DNA of 64,000 nt from Monilinia fructicola (lineage: Eukaryota > Ascomycota > Leotiomycetes > Helotiales > Sclerotiniaceae), in assembly GCA_008692225.1 (NCBI GenBank), contig VICG01000005.1:1893001-1957000 (forward strand), given 5' to 3'. The position numbers were made by a program, and so were the translations under genes. The notes under the pieces are model-generated. The model was given only the letters and a program-made list of their open reading frames with translations, did not search any database and had not been told where the DNA came from. Positions 1-12,013 of the stretch are shown one piece after another (positions within the stretch are counted from its first letter, which is position 1; every line of letters starts with the position of its first letter).

Positions 1-527
1 TGTTGTGCTCGATGTCCGTTTATGAGATATTTGCTGGTACCTCCCAGGACAATTTGTCGAGTAACACTGATTTGGGCATATTCCTCAAACCCAATGGGCG
101 ATTTCTTCTTGTCTCGATTATCAAAAACGATCGTCACGCTGGCTTTTGTCACTCCAGCTTGCCCACGCTTGTATATAAGGTCCTAAAGAGGTCGGTCAGT
201 ACGTTTCTTACCCATAGGAGGGGTTATAATGTACCTGAAGATTCTGCGCCCGGACTGTCGTCATGTTCGTGATACCAAGAACAAAACATATTGAATCGAG
301 AATATTAGACTTGCCGCTTCCATTGAGACCAGTGATGGAATTGAAACTCTCGTCCCTAAACTTGAGTGTAAGTATTGGAGCAAAAAGATCTTCGGTTTGC
401 ATTGTTTACCATCCTGAAATGACTGTACGCACGGCGTACGATTTGAAACCCTATTGACGAATTAGTTGAGAAATTTGCGGAGTTCAGAAGGAAAAGTTAC
501 ATCTATAATGACTTCTACTACCCTCAT
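1..527 (-). CDS. smc2: Condensin subunit SMC2, N-terminal part (gene runs off the left edge)
   Basis: SMC2 is an ATPase of the condensin complex that compacts mitotic chromosomes in the nucleus. Reading leftward, four exons can be pieced together: 527-501 (MRVVEVIID), 450-410 ([14 protein letters not shown]), 355-235 and 182-1. They give the N-terminal ATPase head with Walker [10 protein letters not shown], followed by the SMC2-typical [19 protein letters not shown] and then [16 protein letters not shown] and [20 protein letters not shown]. All three introns are short with GT/AG ends. The start at 527 is chosen because the first exon supplies the conserved IIDGFKSY entry across intron 1. About 135 residues are present; the coiled coil, hinge and C-terminal head lie outside. 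The family call is very secure because the sequence around Walker A is SMC2-specific rather than SMC4 or cohesin-like. Confidence 0.95.
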
Positions 528-2950
528 TATGGCGGTGTTGAGTCGTAATATCGTCGGTCGTATCGTCGTAAATAAACATTGATTTGTTTTGCGCGGGTAA
601 GTAAACAACAATTTGGTCCTGCAGCAACGCGGATAAATATTTCTTCCGTTCCGTACCCCTCCAACCCTTCGGCAATTTCACATGAATTTCATATCAGTGA
701 ATTTCTTGATTACTCTGAAACATATTTTGCACGTTACGGTAGGCAATTCTATTTGGGACAGATAATCATGTCAATGTCACCCGTGGACTACCAATGAGAG
801 TCAGAATAGTAGAGAAGGTAATAAATCCATCGATAATTTGTTATGCTTAAAAAACACGCAGAAAATCTATTATATAGAGCCTTTTATATCTAGGAATAAA
901 AGAACTATGAGGCTCTTGCAGTGTATGAAAACACACCCTCTGACTCAAAATTGTAATATTTCCCAGTACCAAATCTCCCCCGAAATCAAAAATCTCGAAT
1001 ATCGACCTCATAGTTCCAGGACACTCTCACAAGTGTATATCACTTGATACTTCAAAAAGAAATCAAGATGGAGAAAAAATAGCAATGGCATTGTACTTAA
1101 ACTCCAGGGGCTTTTATATGATGTTTGCAGAACTTGATGTACATACTCTTATGCAGCATAACATAATTGATTGGACAGTAGATTCATGTGGAATAAGATG
1201 GCAGTAGGCGCGGTTGATTGTTCAGATTGAAAAGGTATGTTATGAGAACTCGTCTGGGGTGCTGAGAAGGCTTTGATATTGCAAAGTTCCGAATACGGAA
1301 ACAGTAGCAAGCTGGAGCTCTTATGCTCTACCAGACTTGACGATGTAAAATTTGACTTTATTCAAAGGCGGAATGTACGGTGTATAACAGAGGGGAGATA
1401 AGATCTCTAGAACAGGCAGATATCCAATCAAATGTTGATCCATGAGAAATGAGGGTTGTGCCCTGACCGGTTCGGATTGTGAGCTATATTGTGCAGACGA
1501 GTATTTCATCCAACCATCTCAATATCATCCGGCGTGAGGGTTTCGATATATTCTTAACATATGGCTTGTACCCGGCCTTCAATACCATTCGGCCGAAGCT
1601 GTGAGGATACAGTAGTACAGTAACACATTGCTGGACCATACATCAAAGATCCCGATACTGGATCTGTGAAGGAAAGCAATGGGAATCTTCCAGCAAACAT
1701 TCGGCATATATCCCCTGTAAACGACCCATCGTTCCCAAAAACTCAAATCAAAATTCCACAGAAGATATTCGCAAACTTTCCCGAAAGATGAATGTATGGG
1801 CGTGGTTGACAAAAGAAAAATCGGGGAGGGAACCTCGGAATGCTCCACTCCGAACCGTGGACCGGACCCGTAGTAAGTACAGCACTGTACATATATGGTA
1901 AGAACCGCATCTGGAACCAGAATCCATTGCTTAAAATGGTGGAGCCTCATAGGCATACCGATACAGTATAACCTTATTCTGAAACTCTATTCCAGAATAA
2001 CGGGTGGGTGTATGTGCGTTGGGAAGATGACATCTTGAAGAGCAGGGTTTATATGCCATTTGATATGAACACGAGGTTCGCATTATCTCTTAACGTGTAA
2101 GCATCAGGCGGCTAAGAGGGGCGATTTGTTGAACGTCGAGCGCTGTATAATCTTCGAATATTCACAACCGAGAGACGAGGAGCTCGTCTGCTGATACTTG
2201 GAGAATGGGAATACTCCGAGGGTAAGATTTATGATGCTGCACCTCTCCTCTCCATATGTATCGTATCTGATGTTTGACAGATGCATGCAAATACCTCGAG
2301 TCACTCTGCATGTCGTCTGTATTCACTTCCAGCCAAAATCCAAGCGATGGACAGTCAAAACTTTCATTTCTAGTAATCCATGAGCTCATTTGTAGTCGCA
2401 AACATTAATGTTACCAGTCAATATGGGCATATGATTTCCATATTTCATGAATCAACGTCAAATTGTCCATGGCCAGTCACTTGTGGACTTATTTCCAGTC
2501 ATGGAGGTCACTATTCATAGTCAATATGTCAACATGGAACCAAATTGTATCTTTCTAGTCACCAGTCTTACATGTTCCCAGTGACTTGCTCTCCCTCCAA
2601 CCTCGCCAAAGCCACGTAAAATGTGCTTAAAAGGATCGCAGTATTCCCCCTTCTGGTATGTTAGAAACTAACTCGAACAAAAATACCAGACACATGATAA
2701 ATCAATCAAAACCATCACCACTCGATATCAAAAACAAAACAATCAAAAATAGCTTGTCAAATCATTTACCATCTCACACTGTCATTTCTCAGTATATAAT
2801 ACAGATCTCGATAAAAAGCACTTCCTGGACCCGCACACTATTGCATCAAGGCCAAACCCTCGAATATTCAATCCAACATTCAATCACATATTCCATCTTT
2901 TTTCGGCATGGACCTCTCCACTCACCGGATCAACCGTATTCGCTTCAAAT
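528..2950. other. Intergenic region upstream of smc2, no convincing gene
   Basis: Only short open frames on both strands. The longest (minus, about 1579-1956, 125 codons) resembles no family I know and has no visible intron context. The first few hundred bases must hold the smc2 promoter. A stretch near 2400-2580 repeats words such as CCAGTCA and ATGTCAA but no ordered repeat is apparent. Confidence 0.5.
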
Positions 2951-3488
2951 ATGCCCTTGAGATACTGCACTGAGGAAATAACATGTATAGAGTTTCTTGC
3001 AATCCGCACACAAGTAGACGTACCTGGTCCCCCAGACGGACACCGTAATATATTTGATGTGGGATGGGAACATGATATTCTTGAGCCAGATAGCATGGAA
3101 GATGTTTGGGAGGAATTAGCAGAAAACTTAACGCTTCGAGAACCTTGGAAATATTACAAGGAAACGCATGACACCAAAAAAAAAGTACACGGCCGAGGAT
3201 TACGCCAAAGAGTACACGGCCAAGGACCTAGAGAGTTACTATTATTACAAGGGCGGCAGAAAGGATGGTCTAGCAGTAGATAATGAAAGAGACCTTCGTC
3301 ATCATTATCACGACCTGGAAAGGAGTACTAAGGATTCAAGCGTCAAGCTTGGAATGCCTGCAGGACCACATGTAACCTTTTCAAGCGATATTACCAATGG
3401 ATTCAGACTTGTCGAAACACCTTATGGTCCCGAGCTTTTTCCAATTCTGGGACCCCAAACTCAGAGCAACACCATGCTCAATGAATAA
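2951..3488 (+). pseudogene. Small hypothetical protein gene with a frame break at an A9 run
   Basis: I do not recognise this protein. Two overlapping frames read as one protein. The first gives MPLRYCTEEITCIEFLAIRT then FDVGWEHDILEPDSMEDVWE and ends in WKYYKETHDTKKK. The second takes over at KYTAEDYAKEYTAKDLESYY and runs to the stop at 3486-3488. The switch falls exactly on nine consecutive A bases (about 3176-3184); eight would keep one frame of about 178 residues. The product would be acidic and Tyr-rich, without signal peptide or membrane segment. The true start may lie upstream, since an ATG at 2908 opens a short alternative frame. Whether the break is a real mutation, a base-calling error or an unrecognised intron cannot be decided here. 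Confidence 0.45.
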
Positions 3489-5421
3489 TCAAGTTCAGAA
3501 AACAAAATCAAGGTGTCCTGTATTCTCTTCTGGATAACCACGTTCACCGCGTTTGGAGGAGAAACATGGAATGTTTCTTATTATATTTCGCCCTTTGGGT
3601 CAACCTCTTGCAGGACATCAGAGCTTTGTTGGGCGTTGTGGATTTAATGAATGAATTTCGGGGTTTCTGAGATATCCTGCAGATATGGGTATAGCTTCCT
3701 TCTCTTTGAACTTTTCACTTGACTTTCTCCTCGTCGAAAACCCGCTTGCGTGTTTATTTTATTTCAAGATATTCCAGTTCGGGTATCGTGATATTTCTTC
3801 AAGAACCATCTGGCTCCAAAAGCGCATGATGGTTGTTTTTTTGTCCTGAATATCTCTCGCTCTTTTGAGATACCGGGGCCCTAGTCATGGATCTTTTTTA
3901 AAAAAAAGGTCTTACTTAACACTTGTTTGTAGACAACTCAGAATTGCAAAGGTTCTTGCGACCACTTGGCAGTCAATGAGCTATCTAACAAGTGAACGTG
4001 AACGTAAATGTTAACTTAAACATGGAGTTTTTGTGTTTGTGACATTCAGTAAGGAACAAAGCAGGTGTTCATAGGTAATACTGATAGTTCCTGATTGCTT
4101 TCAATGGCTATCAGCGATAGTAATCCATGCTTAGATTTCTGAAACTGCACTACAGTTTTTTCGAGAACAAACAGCCATTTGGACATAAGTATATCAGCTA
4201 TAACTCAACATTAGAAGGTTAGCATCTAATGATAGACTACCTACCCAACAATGCTCATTCGTCAAGAGTGTATTAGCAATGTATGAGAGAAAAAAACTGT
4301 CACCCTTACTACTTCAAGCTGAATGAGTTCTGCTCAACTCTGTGCCGATCAAGAATACGGGAGGTTATACTCTTGCAGCCGCACTAACAATGACGAGAGA
4401 TATCAATGGCCGAAGTATGACCATTGGCCAAGCCTATGTCATGATCGTCACGGAAGCAAGTTGAAAGCTCCGGAGAAGTCTCCGTGACGTCTCCATTTTT
4501 GTTTGCAAAGGCCCTGGTCTTTGAGAGAGCATGTGGACGACTTGATTTTCCGGGATTTGTATTGTAGACTTATAGTAGCGTGGCATGAAATCAATTTGAT
4601 GTCTTAAATGGGGGGGGGGTATCTCAATTCTCGAATACTTCGGCTTCAATCACAAATTGTATTCAATGAATGTAGCTTTGTGTCGTTTGATAGGGCTGGA
4701 CCCCTGGAATATCATGAGAATGCACGGTAAAAACTTCCACCACTGGAAATACCCATGCCGGCCTTGTACTGTACGGAGTAGAGTTACTGAGTGATGGTCA
4801 CATCAAGTGAATGAACCTACTTTATTGGCCGAAAGGTTAAAGCTTATTGGCATTTGGGCTAAGAGCCCGAACCCGATGAACGAAGGTATATGAAGAATTC
4901 GGTGCAATTCTATGAGTTGAAAGATGCGATCAAGGATCCCTGAGCTCAAGGAACTTGCCAATGACTTGATGGACACATCATACATGTCAAAGTTAAGAAT
5001 TTGTGGTGGAGTGGATAGATATTGTAGTTTACCAGTATTTAGCTCTTGTGCTTTGACCGGAGAACCACTTGAGAAGTTGAGATCAATCACTTGGGACAAG
5101 TACTGGGTGGGTATTAGGAAGTCAGTCTAAATTAGCATCAAAAGATTCTGTTTGGAGAAGTGTGGCTTTCGAATCGAAATTTCTGATTCAAAAGATTATG
5201 ATACTGCAGTGATGGTGGTACAAAGTATTGCTATTTGATTGCTGGAAAAGAGAGGGGATATATATTAGAATCATGGAGGTTTACTCCGTACAATAGATAG
5301 TCTATTACTCGAGCACGCTTTGTGGTATAGGGAAATAATAGAACTAGGTATTGTATAGCCTCCATTCTAACAGCAATAACGAGATCCTTCTGCTGTGAAT
5401 GAATTAGTCCTAGAGAATAGA

Positions 5422-5534
5422 AAGGGTGAAGGGTGAAGGGTGAAGGGTGAAGGGTGAAGGGTGAAGGGTGAAGGGTGAAGGGGTGAAGGGATGAAGGGAT
5501 GAAGGGGTGAAGGGGTGAAGGGGTGAAAGGGTGA
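5422..5534. repeat. Minisatellite, 7-bp unit (AGGGTGA)
   Basis: At least eight perfect 7-bp AGGGTGA units are followed by 8-bp variants with an extra G or A. The unit is not the usual fungal telomere repeat (TTAGGG). Confidence 0.9.
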
Positions 5535-6923
5535 CTGATTGATGGATGGATTGATTGATGAATTACCTACAGTAGTATCCCTCAAACCCTTTTTCCCTCT
5601 CTCCCCATTTATCCATCCATCCATTCATCCATCCCTTTTGGTAAAAGTCATTAACTTGATTCGTCTATGTAGATGCCGTAATTATGGCTAATCATCGGTG
5701 GAGGGATGGGAATACATATAAGATGGCTGGCAAGAACTAACGATCATCCTTTTATTTTATGTAGCAGATTCGCAAGTTTGTGTGATGTATATGGTCTGCA
5801 CTCTGATCTGTATGGTTGATTCATTGTTTACGGAGTTTATTGTTATCATTTCTCCTCCGTAATTGCAAGTACTGTACTGTGCTGTGCTGCATCGAAGGTT
5901 GATCTACACGGATAAATAAGTAAATAAGAAACGAATCATAAGTAAATTATATAATTACGGAATAGAAAAGGCTCTTTCAAACCCTTGTTCCTCTCCTTTC
6001 TTTTTTTCTTTCACATACATTACAGTACAGTAGCTATCTACAGAATAATCTAAGATCAACCTGGGCCTGCGGAGCTAGATCAATAATAATTAATATACAA
6101 TCCTTCGTACTACGCCGTTCTGCTTCGTATACAAAAAGACCTTTAGCCGGATTCTAGATAGGTAGAAGCTCTGCATTGTACAGCTGGAGAGCCAAGACCA
6201 ACGTCCAAATCAGATATACTTGTAAGTGAACAAACAATCCTAGTACATACATACATACATACATACGTACTTACGACTACCTACAGAGTAGATACGAATA
6301 AGTACCTACAGCACGATTCTACTAGGTGTTCCATCATGATACGAGTGATGTACTTACTGTATGTACTCCGTACTCCGTACAGTATGTATATAACCTCCAC
6401 CTAGCTTGAATGGAAAGTTAAATGATACATGTAACCTTCCCTACATCGAATACACTTAATCCACTGTAATCACAACAAAAATAACCATAAATCCCAAGCC
6501 ATGCATGTCAGTTCCCTCTATTTAGTCATTGTTTCATTTGAAGTGCAGAGGAAATACGGTACCCAGTTCTCCCCTTGGGTGTGTTCTGAACTTCTGATGT
6601 AGGAAGTACTAGGTAGTAGGTAGGCACTGTGACTACTGTATATGCACTTACAGAAAAGGATGATTGTCCCGTCACCTTGGTTCGGGCATGGTCGAGTGTT
6701 GGTCCGTCCAGACCTTGTCGAATACCTGCCACAAATTTCCTGATTGTGGAAAATACTCCGGCACTGCGACAGTCAGTATGCATCTACTTGTACTGTACAG
6801 TATACATACGTACGGTATATACACTAAACCGTCGAAACAGTTTTTCTTCTTCTTCGAACCATGAGATTGCATACTAGCTGAAAAGACTCCAGGCTGCTTA
6901 ATGGCACCACCATTGGCAGGATG

Positions 6924-6965
6924 AATGCAGAATGCAGAATGCAGAATGCAGAATGCAGAATGCAG
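6924..6965. repeat. Minisatellite, 7-bp unit (ATGCAGA)
   Basis: Six near-perfect tandem copies of the ATGCAGA heptamer about 210 bp outside the left end of the mobile element. Confidence 0.85.
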
Positions 6966-7165
6966 TCTGTAGATGATCATTCGTTGCTGGCCAGTAGACA
7001 AGCATTCGAATACAAACCTCTAAATAGTGAGGCTGTTACATACAACCTTCCTGTTACTTACTGTATTTGACTAGAGAACGTGAATGGTGAGCCAACCTAT
7101 CAAACTACCTTTACTGTATCGTACCCGTACCGATGCAGCCGGCTGATGCTTATTTGTTTGTACAC

Positions 7166-7173
7166 GTGCTAAT
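7166..7173. repeat. Candidate target-site duplication, left copy (GTGCTAAT)
   Basis: An 8-bp word identical to 16057-16064. It lies exactly 8 bp outside the perfect inverted repeat, as does the right copy. The length fits the 8-11 bp duplications of Mutator-like elements. The 8 bp between duplication and perfect repeat differ at the two ends. Confidence 0.55.
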
Positions 7174-7181
7174 GAGTCGAC

Positions 7182-7208
7182 AGGTCGGATGGACGTCCAT
7201 CTGAGCTC
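7182..7208 (+). repeat. Left 27-bp inverted repeat of the element
   Basis: Matches the reverse complement of 16022-16048 at all 27 positions. The middle is itself a palindrome (ATGGACGTCCAT); the flanks (AGGTCGG on the outside, CTGAGCTC inside) give it direction and show a true inverted arrangement. Confidence 0.9.
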
Positions 7209-7226
7209 CCGTGTACTCGGAAAAAC

Positions 7227-7262
7227 GTCGGGTGGACTAGTGGGGCGCGGCTGACCTTTTGC
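7227..7262 (+). repeat. Left subterminal GC-rich module
   Basis: Contains GTCGGGTGGAC (7227-7237) and, 15 bp on, GACCTTTTGC (7253-7262). The same two words recur near the right end. The first is in direct orientation; the second occurs both inverted (15946-15955) and, as GACCTTTT, direct (15984-15991). These are candidate transposase contact sites in an otherwise AT-rich element. Confidence 0.6.
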
Positions 7263-7781
7263 GAAATGGGTCCGCAACCTCTTCATAATTTATGCAGAAC
7301 GTCCGATCGTCGATCTCATTGAACAGTAGATTTGCGTGATTGAATTGATCGTACCTCTTCAATTGATTCTAATCATAGCCGTATGGAAACGTTTAATAAA
7401 CGTTTAATAAACGTTTTCAAAACGTTTCCAAAACGTTTATGCCCACCTAATTCTCAAATGTTATATGTCATCTATAAAGCAAAAAAGAGATTCGAGAATT
7501 AATTAATATTGCAAGCAACCTCAATTGAATCATTTATCTACCTTGATAATTAACGTTGTATCAATTCGAGTATTGCTTTTTTTCGTTTATATTATCTGAT
7601 ATTTCCCACCGAATTTTTATTCCAACTACAACTACTCTCGCTTACAACTTTTTTTCGATCTCCCCATCAGTGCTCTATCAATTCATTTAGAAATCACTTA
7701 CTAAACGTTTTCAAAACGTTTAGAAAACGTTTACAAATCGATTTAAATTCTCACTTATAGATACTTGATTTTTTTTTCGAT

Positions 7782-9111
7782 ATGGCATCTGGACCTAATG
7801 CAACTGTGAATACTCTTGTTTATTCAACGAAGGATCAACAAGCAGACGCATATCTTCGTAGTAACCCTCGTCCCTCTGGATGTTCTTTGTGGAAGTGTGA
7901 TGAAGTAAGTGTTATTCAATCTCAAAACGTTTAATAAACGTTTATTAAACGTTTTCAAATCGCTTTTTGTAGTATATTTATTAACATTTATTAATTATCT
8001 TAGAATGATGTTTATCAAGTGCCTGCGGGAGAAATATTTTGTCGTGCACCTTGGGGTCCACGCAATGAAATTTGTCCAAAACTCGTATGTTATCATTGAA
8101 TATAAACGTTTTCTAAACGTTTTCTAAACGTTTTCAAATCATTTAGATCAAATACAATGCTACCAACAATCTTCGTCTTCATTTGAAGCAAAAACATTCG
8201 GATCTTTCGTTTGATAAGGGGAAAAAGGGTAGTACGAGAATGGTCAGTACTCATTATTAAATAATTTTTAAATAACTTTAGTATTGTTCTTTCTATTCGT
8301 TTTGAAAACGTTTTCTAATCGTTTTTAAAACGTTTGCAGGAAGATCAAGCAGTCGCTCGGGAAGCATTCGCCCAATGCTATCGTGCTCACCTTGAGTACG
8401 AGAAGTCAATTGGTGAAGTAAGACAAGAAACTGATGATAGATTGATCTCTCAAAACGTACGTGATCTCACTATTATTTTTCAACCTTTTTGAAAGCATTT
8501 TATAAACGTTTTCTAATCATTTTTTAAACGTTTTCTAATCATTTTATAATCATTTTGAAAACGTTTTCTAAACGTTTAGAAAACGTTTTCACTTTCCAAC
8601 ATTTATTAATTTTATATGCAGAGTCATTTTCTCTCCATCAAAGAAATTGCGAAAGAGAAAACGTGATGAACGCAATCACGAGCAAGCACGCGTTCGAGAG
8701 GAAGCAGAGCAAATTGCATCTGCTGGACCTTCTCGTGTGGTGAAAGATTGCCCTGTACGCAAGTATAAGGGAGCTATGAGAGTAAGTTTAAACGTTTTCA
8801 AAATGGTTAGAAAACGTTTAGAAAACGTTTATTAAACGTTTTCGAGATAAGTTAACTAACGTTTGCTAATTGTTTATCAATTGTTTAGCCCAACGTAACG
8901 CGAATGCGAGCTGGCTGTGGGTTTAAACCCAATCAAAAATGTGATCATTGTGTTGCTGCTTCGCGTGATCGTTGTCCTGATGTTAGTGCACAGGATTGGA
9001 CTAACAATGGAGGTTGTATAATTCTTTTTGAATTATAGGAAACCTTCAAATAGAGTCGACGATGTTGAAGATGAAGATGAAAACGATGATGAAGAGGGTA
9101 GTGTTGAATGA
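7782..9111 (+). CDS. Element gene A: BED/C2H2-like zinc-finger protein
   Basis: Six exons can be traced: 7782-7904, 8004-8084, 8147-8242, 8340-8456, 8644-8781 and from 8889. Exons 2 and 3 give a finger with FCRAPWGPRNEIC and NNLRLHLKQKH (C-x9-C then H-x4-H), like the BED/C2H2 fingers of transposon proteins. Exon 5 is very basic (KLRKRKRDERNHEQARVR). The last exon has PNVTRMRAGCGF and a Cys-rich stretch KCDHCVAASRDRC. The acidic end (DDVEDEDENDDEEGSVE) is in a different phase from the preceding exon, so the final junction is unresolved; without an intron the protein would stop at 9038. Every intron with room for it carries AACGTT arrays. Likely a DNA-binding helper of the element, by inference. 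Paralogue of gene B. Confidence 0.65.
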
Positions 9112-9816
9112 GTTAGATTGGGATTTTCTTTATATTTGGGAAATATTCTTTTTGTTACTTCGAAATATTTTCAACTTGAATCCGAAATGTTTTTTAAACG
9201 TTTTCTAATCATTTTATAAACGTTTTCAAAACGTTTAGAAAAACGTTTACACAAGCAATTTTTTCATATTAACGACCTTTACGAATTCTTCAACTAGGTA
9301 GCATAATAATAAAAATATATGGTATTGAAAGAATTTTATTTAATAGTCATTTTGGTATGTATACAAATAAAGATCTCAGGTTAAATTCACCAATCTTATT
9401 ATAAAGAAGTATTAAAAAATATTAATCAAACACTTATAAAATATCAAAACAATACTTATAGAGTACTATATAAACACTTATATAGCACCATACAAACACT
9501 AGAAATCATCGATCATAATATAAAAAAAAGACAAACAATATATACCTACAAATTATTTAAAAAACGTTCTCTAATCATTTTCTAAACATTTCATAAACGT
9601 TTTCGAATCGTTTAATAAACGTTTTCTAAATGTTTTCTTTCTACATATCTCCTCAATCTCCATTGTTTAATTTACATTCTTCGGTCATGGATATACGTTT
9701 ATCCTTTCGCTAAGATATCCACTTTATTTTTGTATTAAAACTATAGTATTTCCACATCGTGAATCGTTCATTCTCTCTTCTAACTTTACTTTCAATCGTT
9801 TAAATCAAAATACATT

Positions 9817-11796
9817 ATGTCTACTACTTACCCTTCGTCTTTTTCTCAACGACCAAATCATTGTCCTCCATATGAAGAGATCAAATGCAATGTAATGTTA
9901 CCCTATTCTAAATCAATTCATTATTAATATATTTATAGGATTCGCAATGTACCAATAAATCAAAATGTGTTAAAATCTACCCTGGGGAAAGGTTTTGTCG
10001 AGTTCAAATTGATGAAGATGGAGAATTGTGCACTACAAATGTATGTAACTCAATTCATTTCGAATTCATTTTCTAAACGTTTTTCAATCGTTTTCTAATC
10101 GTTTTCAAAACATTTCCAAATCGTTTTTGATTCGTTCTATAGCTAATTCTTGATCAGCATCAATATAAAACAAACTAATGCTTTACTTCTACATTTGCGT
10201 AAAGTTCATAAAGAGGAAGTTCACTTTCATTCCGTTCAAGGTGTACCAAATACGGTATGTTGATTATTGATAAATAATTATAATCAACCTTTTTTTAATT
10301 TTATTCTTAATAGGCAATGAAAAATGCAGCATATAAGCATTTCAAAGCTGTATATGCTTATATTCAACAAAACACCAAAGAGAAAGATAAAAATATTGAA
10401 ACTAATGATTCAATCAACGAATCGTCGAAGGTATCTATTAAAAAAACAATCCGAAAATGTTTTCAAAACGATTAGAAAACGTTTTCAAAACGATTAGAAA
10501 ACGTTTTCAAAACGATTAGAAAACGTTTTCGAATCATTTTTCATACATTTTCTGATATCATTAAAATAGAATTCTCTACACTCAAAAAGCTCGAAGAGGA
10601 AACCTCCTACTCGACGTAAATTGAATAAAAGTCGACAACAACAACGCGCTGAATCTCCAATACTTTCTAGTGGAGATCAAACTCAAGAATCAGGACCACC
10701 AGAACCAGAGATTCCTGCATCCCCTCAAGATAACATTCCAATCCCCTCAGAAATCGATTCGGAATCGACTTCAAAACGTTCTGAAAACGTTTTGACATCA
10801 CAGCCTACGGACCCTTCAACTACTACTACTTCCTCTACATTAACACCACATTCAACAACACAACTACCTCAATCTGCTCCGAATCCTACTAGCAAAACGT
10901 TAGAAAAGCGAAAAAATGATTCCTCTGAAGAGAATAGTACTAATAATCATGAAATAACAACTACTGAAAGTTCTATTCTAGTAAGAATTCTATTCAAAAC
11001 CTTTTGAAAACGTTTAAAAAACGTTTAAAAAAACGTTTAAGAAACGTTTAAGAAACGTTTAAAAAAGGTTTATGCTAACTTATACAAAAAAGAAAAAACA
11101 ACGAATCAATCCATCTACACAAAAATTTATTGATATTTGTAATGATATCGATAGTGCACATCCTCCCACTCCTCCTAAACTTACTGTAAGATTGTTCCGT
11201 TTATTTTTCCCTCAGTTTGCTCGATGAAAGAATTCATTCTAATACGTTTCTTTATTATTATTAGCCAAATACTAGGCCTCGATTAGATACAAAGATGAGA
11301 TGGAATGCAATTGGTGGACCATTCGATCTACCATATTATAATCATTTGCCCAACGTTACTGAAATGTTAAAAATGCTTAAAAGGAGCTCGAAATGTTGTA
11401 TGAATTGTTCATCAAGACCATCAGGATGCAATCTTAAATATAAATCAGGGAAAAGCTGGAAGGTTTGCAAAAGTAAGTTGATATCTACTCAAATTGAAAA
11501 CGTTTTGAAAGCATTTTCAAAACGTTTACTAAATGTTTTCAATAGAATGTCCATGTCCTAATTGGCATGCACCATATTTCGTATCTGATGCATGCGATGA
11601 TATTAGAATGTTTAAACAGCCTGTTGATGAGAATGGGAATATGATTCGATTTCATAAAACGAATAATACTGATACTGATGTTGATTCTGATGCTGGTAGT
11701 GGTAGTGGTAATGTTAGTGTTATTAGTATTAGTGGTAGTGGTAGTGGTAGTAGTAGTGTTAACACTACTAGTAGTGTAGGTGATAGTGATAATTAA
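9817..11796 (+). pseudogene. Element gene B: paralogous zinc-finger protein, one frame break
   Basis: Starts MSTTYPSSFSQRPNHCPP. Exon 2 has YPGERFCRVQIDEDGELC, matching the PAGEIFCR finger of gene A, and exon 3 supplies the second half (TNALLLHLRKVHKE). Reading exon 3 in register with gene A needs one A fewer in the run at about 10168-10171; as given, the frame stops. Later exons carry a basic patch (SSKRKPPTRRKLNKSRQQ), a long Ser/Thr/Pro/Gln-rich linker (to 10980), and a Cys-rich C terminus (PNVTEMLKMLKRSSKCCMNC, then KECPCPNWHAPYF). The end is an Asp/Ser/Gly-rich tail, with the stop at 11794-11796. The PNVT motif, Cys-rich block and first intron position are shared with gene A, so the two arose by duplication. 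Confidence 0.6.
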
Positions 11797-12013
11797 ATAA
11801 TTGATATTATTATTTTCAATCATTTATATATTGATCGTTATGTTCTAATATTATATCAATCACTTTTGTAGAATTTAGGTTGAAAAATAGATCGCATTGC
11901 TATTCGAAATTGCTTTCTAAACGTTTAGAAAACGATTCGAAAACGTTTGATAAATGAATTGCTCTTAAAATAAAATAAACTACTAGGAATTTATCATTGC
12001 TTTTGAAGTGATA

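Larger units (their letters stand above)
3489..7165. other. Long intergenic region, AT-rich, with short tandem repeats
   Basis: No reliable gene in about 3.7 kb. Overlapping short frames lie at 4803-5130 on both strands (98 and 68 codons), but neither resembles a known family. The region holds a 7-bp minisatellite at 5422-5534, a CATA microsatellite near 6243-6266 and a second 7-bp array at 6924-6965. It directly borders the mobile element that begins at about 7174. Confidence 0.6.

Noticed and set aside
1579..1956. 125-codon minus frame
   Set aside because: Trp/Tyr-rich odd composition, no splice signals, no family resemblance; probably chance.
5422..5534. Telomere or interstitial telomeric repeat
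   Set aside because: The unit is AGGGTGA, not TTAGGG, and the region is flanked by ordinary sequence.
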